A stretch of DNA of 64,000 nucleotides from Staphylococcus taiwanensis (GTDB taxonomy: Bacteria; Bacillota; Bacilli; Staphylococcales; Staphylococcaceae). Position 1 is the stretch's first letter. Every line of letters begins with the position of its first letter. Where the stretch lies: contig CP058667.1 of assembly GCA_020544305.1 (NCBI GenBank), positions 1,860,001 through 1,924,000 of the forward strand. Direction: 5' to 3'. Shown in pieces: positions 60,896 through 64,000 of the stretch. The position numbers and the translations under genes are program-made. A model generated the notes under the pieces. It searched no databases and was not told the origin of the DNA. It saw only the letters and a program-made list of their open reading frames with translations.

Positions 60896-61615
60896 TTATT
60901 CAGCTGTATCTGTAAAATAACGACGTACTTGTGACGTAACGTTATGACTCATAATAATCTTGGCATAATCATTTAAATAAACTTCTGTCTTGTCAGTTGG
61001 ATAAGCAAACTCTAGTAATTGACTGTAACTGTCATTAATAAGTTCTTGACTTACTGAATCATCAAAATGAATCGCATAATAATAATTTGAATCGTTCATA
61101 TATAATAAATCTTCAAATTCATCAGTTGATTGATTATTATGATATGCGTAATTAATTACTTGTTCCAAGTCATCAAATTTAACGATAATAGTTCTAAGAC
61201 TAGGTCTTTGTTTAGTTTGCTTTGGCTCTGATTTTTGAGATTGTTTTTGTTGAGCTCTTTGTTCGAATAAATCTTCAATACTTTCTTCACTTTCAAGTGT
61301 ATTCGCAAGTAATTCGTTAACTTGTTCTTCAAATTGTTCATTAGCATCTTCGTCAGACATATTCATTGCTTCTTCATTTTTAGATTTAGAAATTGTTACT
61401 TCCACGCCTTTTTCAAAGGCATGTACTTGAATCCATAATGGACCTTCTACAACGAAATCTTCTTCCTCATTGATTTCATCCATCATTGACCAGAAGAACT
61501 CTTCTCCTCGTTTACGATTAGTCCATAAATCTTCACGACTAAATCCTCTTGCTTCGATATCGCTATATGTTATAAATAATTTGACTGTTGTATCATCAAC
61601 GCGTTCTATTCTCAT
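60896..61615 (-). CDS. mecA: Adaptor protein MecA
   Basis: The 239-aa protein has the MecA layout: N-terminal client-binding domain (MRIERVDDTTVKLFIT, EDLWTNRKRGEEFFWSMMDE), an acidic linker (about 80-130) rich in Glu and Gln, and a C-terminal ClpC-binding domain. It feeds ComK and other clients to ClpC/ClpP. This is the adaptor mecA, unrelated to methicillin-resistance mecA. AAGGAGTGAG precedes the ATG. Confidence 0.95.
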   Translation of the reverse strand: MRIERVDDTTVKLFITYSDIEARGFSREDLWTNRKRGEEFFWSMMDEINEEEDFVVEGPLWIQVHAFEKGVEVTISKSKNEEAMNMSDEDANEQFEEQVNELLANTLESEESIEDLFEQRAQQKQSQKSEPKQTKQRPSLRTIIVKFDDLEQVINYAYHNNQSTDEFEDLLYMNDSNYYYAIHFDDSVSQELINDSYSQLLEFAYPTDKTEVYLNDYAKIIMSHNVTSQVRRYFTDTAE

Positions 61616-61853
61616 ATCATCTCACTCCTTACAGTCGATGAATAGTAACCATATTGTATTAGAACGTAGGGTAAATTACAATTTATTTGTTTGATTAATT
61701 TTAACTATTTTATATTCATAATATATGCTAACATATTACTATTTTGAGTTACAGAAAAAGCGATACGAATGGTATTTAGAGTAAATATGAAATCAACTAT
61801 TTAATTTGATTTGCTTACTACCTTTATAAATCTTTCATACACTTTCAGGTACT

Positions 61854-61890
61854 AAAAAGTCTGAGACAAACCGACTTGTCTCAGACTCGA
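61854..61890 (-). terminator. Terminator of spx
   Basis: AGTCTGAGACAA pairs perfectly with TTGTCTCAGACT around a 5-base loop, with a T-run on the minus strand. Confidence 0.9.
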
Positions 61891-61911
61891 TATATTAATA
61901 TAATTTTAAAA

Positions 61912-62307
61912 TTAGTCTACTAAACGTTGCGCTTCTTGTAATTGGAAAGTACGAACTTTTCTTGGTAAGAAACGTCTGATTTCATCTTCGTTATAACCAA
62001 CTTGTAAACGTTTTTCATCTAAGATAATAGGACGACGTAATAGTCCTGGATTGTCTTGGATAATTGCATAAAGATCTTGTAAAGGTAAAGAATCGATATC
62101 TACGTTTAGTTTTTGATATGTTTTAGAACGAGTTGAAATAATTTCGTCAGTTCCGTCTTCAGTCATTTTTAAAATTTGTTTAATTTCATCAATTGTTAAA
62201 TGTTCAGAAAAAATGTTACGCTCCGTATATGGAATGTCATGTTCTTGTAACCATGCTTTCGCTTTACGGCAAGATGTGCAACTTGGTGAAGTAAATAATG
62301 TTACCAT
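61912..62307 (-). CDS. spx: Redox regulator Spx
   Basis: The 131-aa ArsC-like protein has the redox switch C10-T-S-C13 in [11 protein letters not shown], and the conserved RRPI motif in [23 protein letters not shown]. Spx binds the RNA polymerase alpha C-terminal domain and directs the thiol-stress response; it is degraded by ClpXP with YjbH. I chose ATG 62307 ([10 protein letters not shown]) after GGAGAGTG; the frame's first codon is a GTG three codons upstream. Confidence 0.97.
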   Translation of the reverse strand: MVTLFTSPSCTSCRKAKAWLQEHDIPYTERNIFSEHLTIDEIKQILKMTEDGTDEIISTRSKTYQKLNVDIDSLPLQDLYAIIQDNPGLLRRPIILDEKRLQVGYNEDEIRRFLPRKVRTFQLQEAQRLVD

Positions 62308-62584
62308 ACATCTCACTCTCCTATTGAATGAATATTGTTCATTATTTTTTAATTTATTGATTAAGAATCAAAATTCTTTAGTTCTCTTAATCTACAATAT
62401 TATTATATCTTTCTAACATTAAAATTAAATGAGAAAATCCTAATTTTTCTGAGAAATCTCAAATTTTCTAAAATCACTATAAAAGCGACTTAGAATTTAA
62501 CGTATACCTATATTTTAACATAACTTACATTTTAAAGAAATACTGTTATAATTTAGTTAATATGAATTAAAATTAAGAAAGTAG

Positions 62585-63583
<999 letters not shown>

Positions 63584-63602
63584 TCTTTTAAACTATAAAA
63601 CT

Positions 63603-63640
63603 TAAAAAGCCATGGACATTAATGTCCATGGCTTTTTGAC
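63603..63640. terminator. Bidirectional terminator between trpS and the peptide-binding protein gene
   Basis: AAAAAGCCATGGACATT pairs perfectly with AATGTCCATGGCTTTTT. Confidence 0.93.
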
Positions 63641-63643
63641 ATG

Positions 63644-64000
63644 CTATTTATCTTTCTTTTTCTTACCAGTTTCTCTATCAATAGATTTATCAATATATAC
63701 GTGTTTTAGGGTCGTATCTGGTCCAACTTTATGATATTGAATTCCTTTGACTTGTGGATTTGTCAAATGTGCTTCCCCTTTTTGATAAACTGGTGCAACT
63801 GGAGCATCATGAAGTAAAATACTCTCTGCTTTTTGTAATGCTTCGTTTCTCTTTTCAGGTTCACGAAGTAATGAACCATTGGCCTCTTTTAATAGTTCAT
63901 TGTACTCTTTATTATCCCAATCTGTATTATTTTGAGCATTATCTTTAGTCATTGTTTCTAAAAATGCTGTAGGATCAGGATAATCTGGACTCCAACCTGA
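63644..64000 (-). CDS. Oligopeptide ABC transporter substrate-binding protein (C-terminal part, 5' cut by window edge)
   Basis: About 118 C-terminal residues are present, running off the window at the 5' side. The frame is open from 64000 (SGWSPDYPDPTAFLE), a conserved stretch of family-5 extracellular solute-binding proteins, then APVAPVYQKGEAHLTNP and a Lys/Asp-rich tail. It is an OppA-type lipoprotein by family. The trpS-opp order agrees with S. aureus. The Met at 63952 is internal. Confidence 0.9.
   Translation of the reverse strand, partial: SGWSPDYPDPTAFLETMTKDNAQNNTDWDNKEYNELLKEANGSLLREPEKRNEALQKAESILLHDAPVAPVYQKGEAHLTNPQVKGIQYHKVGPDTTLKHVYIDKSIDRETGKKKKDK

Noticed and set aside
60896..61615. 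Methicillin-resistance mecA (PBP2a)
   Set aside because: The product is the 239-aa ClpC adaptor MecA and shares only the name.

Overview
The window is a 64 kb piece of a low-GC Gram-positive chromosome that I place confidently in the genus Staphylococcus. Support comes from the qoxABCD operon flanked by folD and fmtA, a bifunctional Atl autolysin with GW repeats, an L-lysine-type MurE (DNPA motif), the ugtP-ltaA pair, KtrD next to an HtrA-like protease, the men cluster, and the spx-mecA-coiA-pepF block with the sRNA RsaE. It is probably not S. aureus, because hmp and a nucleoside hydrolase sit beside qoxABCD. I cannot name the species. No prophage, insertion sequence, CRISPR array or plasmid gene was seen.

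Layout. 1-9.1 kb: 3' part of folD, flavohemoglobin hmp, a small secreted Ig-like protein, cytochrome aa3 quinol oxidase qoxABCD, a nucleoside hydrolase and fmtA. 9.1-18.7 kb: a cell-surface region with an LCP-type wall polymer ligase, a DUF2538 protein, a GNAT enzyme, Atl, a MarR regulator, TspO and a membrane acyltransferase. Five of these seven genes carry a frameshift, a nonsense codon or a lost start. 18.9-26.5 kb: an aminotransferase, the menaquinone operon menF-menD-menH-menB with divergent menA, and a GNAT enzyme. 26.6-31.6 kb: small membrane proteins, a 32-aa cationic peptide, an IDEAL protein, comK, tRNA-Asn, tRNA-Ser, an Ltp-domain membrane protein, lipoate ligase, a DUF2187 protein and a CPBP-like protein. 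31.6-41.3 kb: a degenerate metallophosphatase, ktrD, an HtrA-like protease, terC behind a yybP-ykoY (Mn2+) riboswitch, prfC, a YueH-like protein and murE. 41.6-57.5 kb: ugtP-ltaA, yjcG/yjcH homologues, an AI-2E-type transporter, fabI, a CPA2 antiporter (CpaA type), mgtE, the rluD-like/nadK/relQ/yjbL run, yjbK, yjbI, yjbH and two small surface proteins. 57.6-64 kb: RsaE, pepF, coiA, mecA, spx, trpS and the 3' part of an oligopeptide-binding protein.

How the genes fit together. Respiration is heavily represented: menaquinone synthesis, the quinol oxidase that uses it, Hmp for nitric oxide, and RsaE, a redox-responsive sRNA. Envelope biogenesis is represented by MurE, UgtP/LtaA, FmtA, Atl and the LCP protein. 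ClpXP/ClpCP targeting is represented by MecA, Spx and YjbH. K+ and Mg2+ handling appears as KtrD, CpaA and MgtE, and (p)ppGpp synthesis as RelQ.

The most unusual observation is the clustering of gene-breaking changes between about 9.9 and 17.8 kb (lcp, atl, marR, tspO, acyltransferase), while the other ~55 kb shows none. Either this is true decay of a surface-gene block or it is locally poor sequence; TspO, with two separate lesions, favours real decay at least for that gene. I found no convincing wholly new multi-gene system. The best candidates for undescribed function are the 32-aa amphipathic peptide at 27020, the Ltp-repeat protein beside the tRNAs, the perfect hairpin in the comK leader, and the metallophosphatase that lacks canonical metal ligands.
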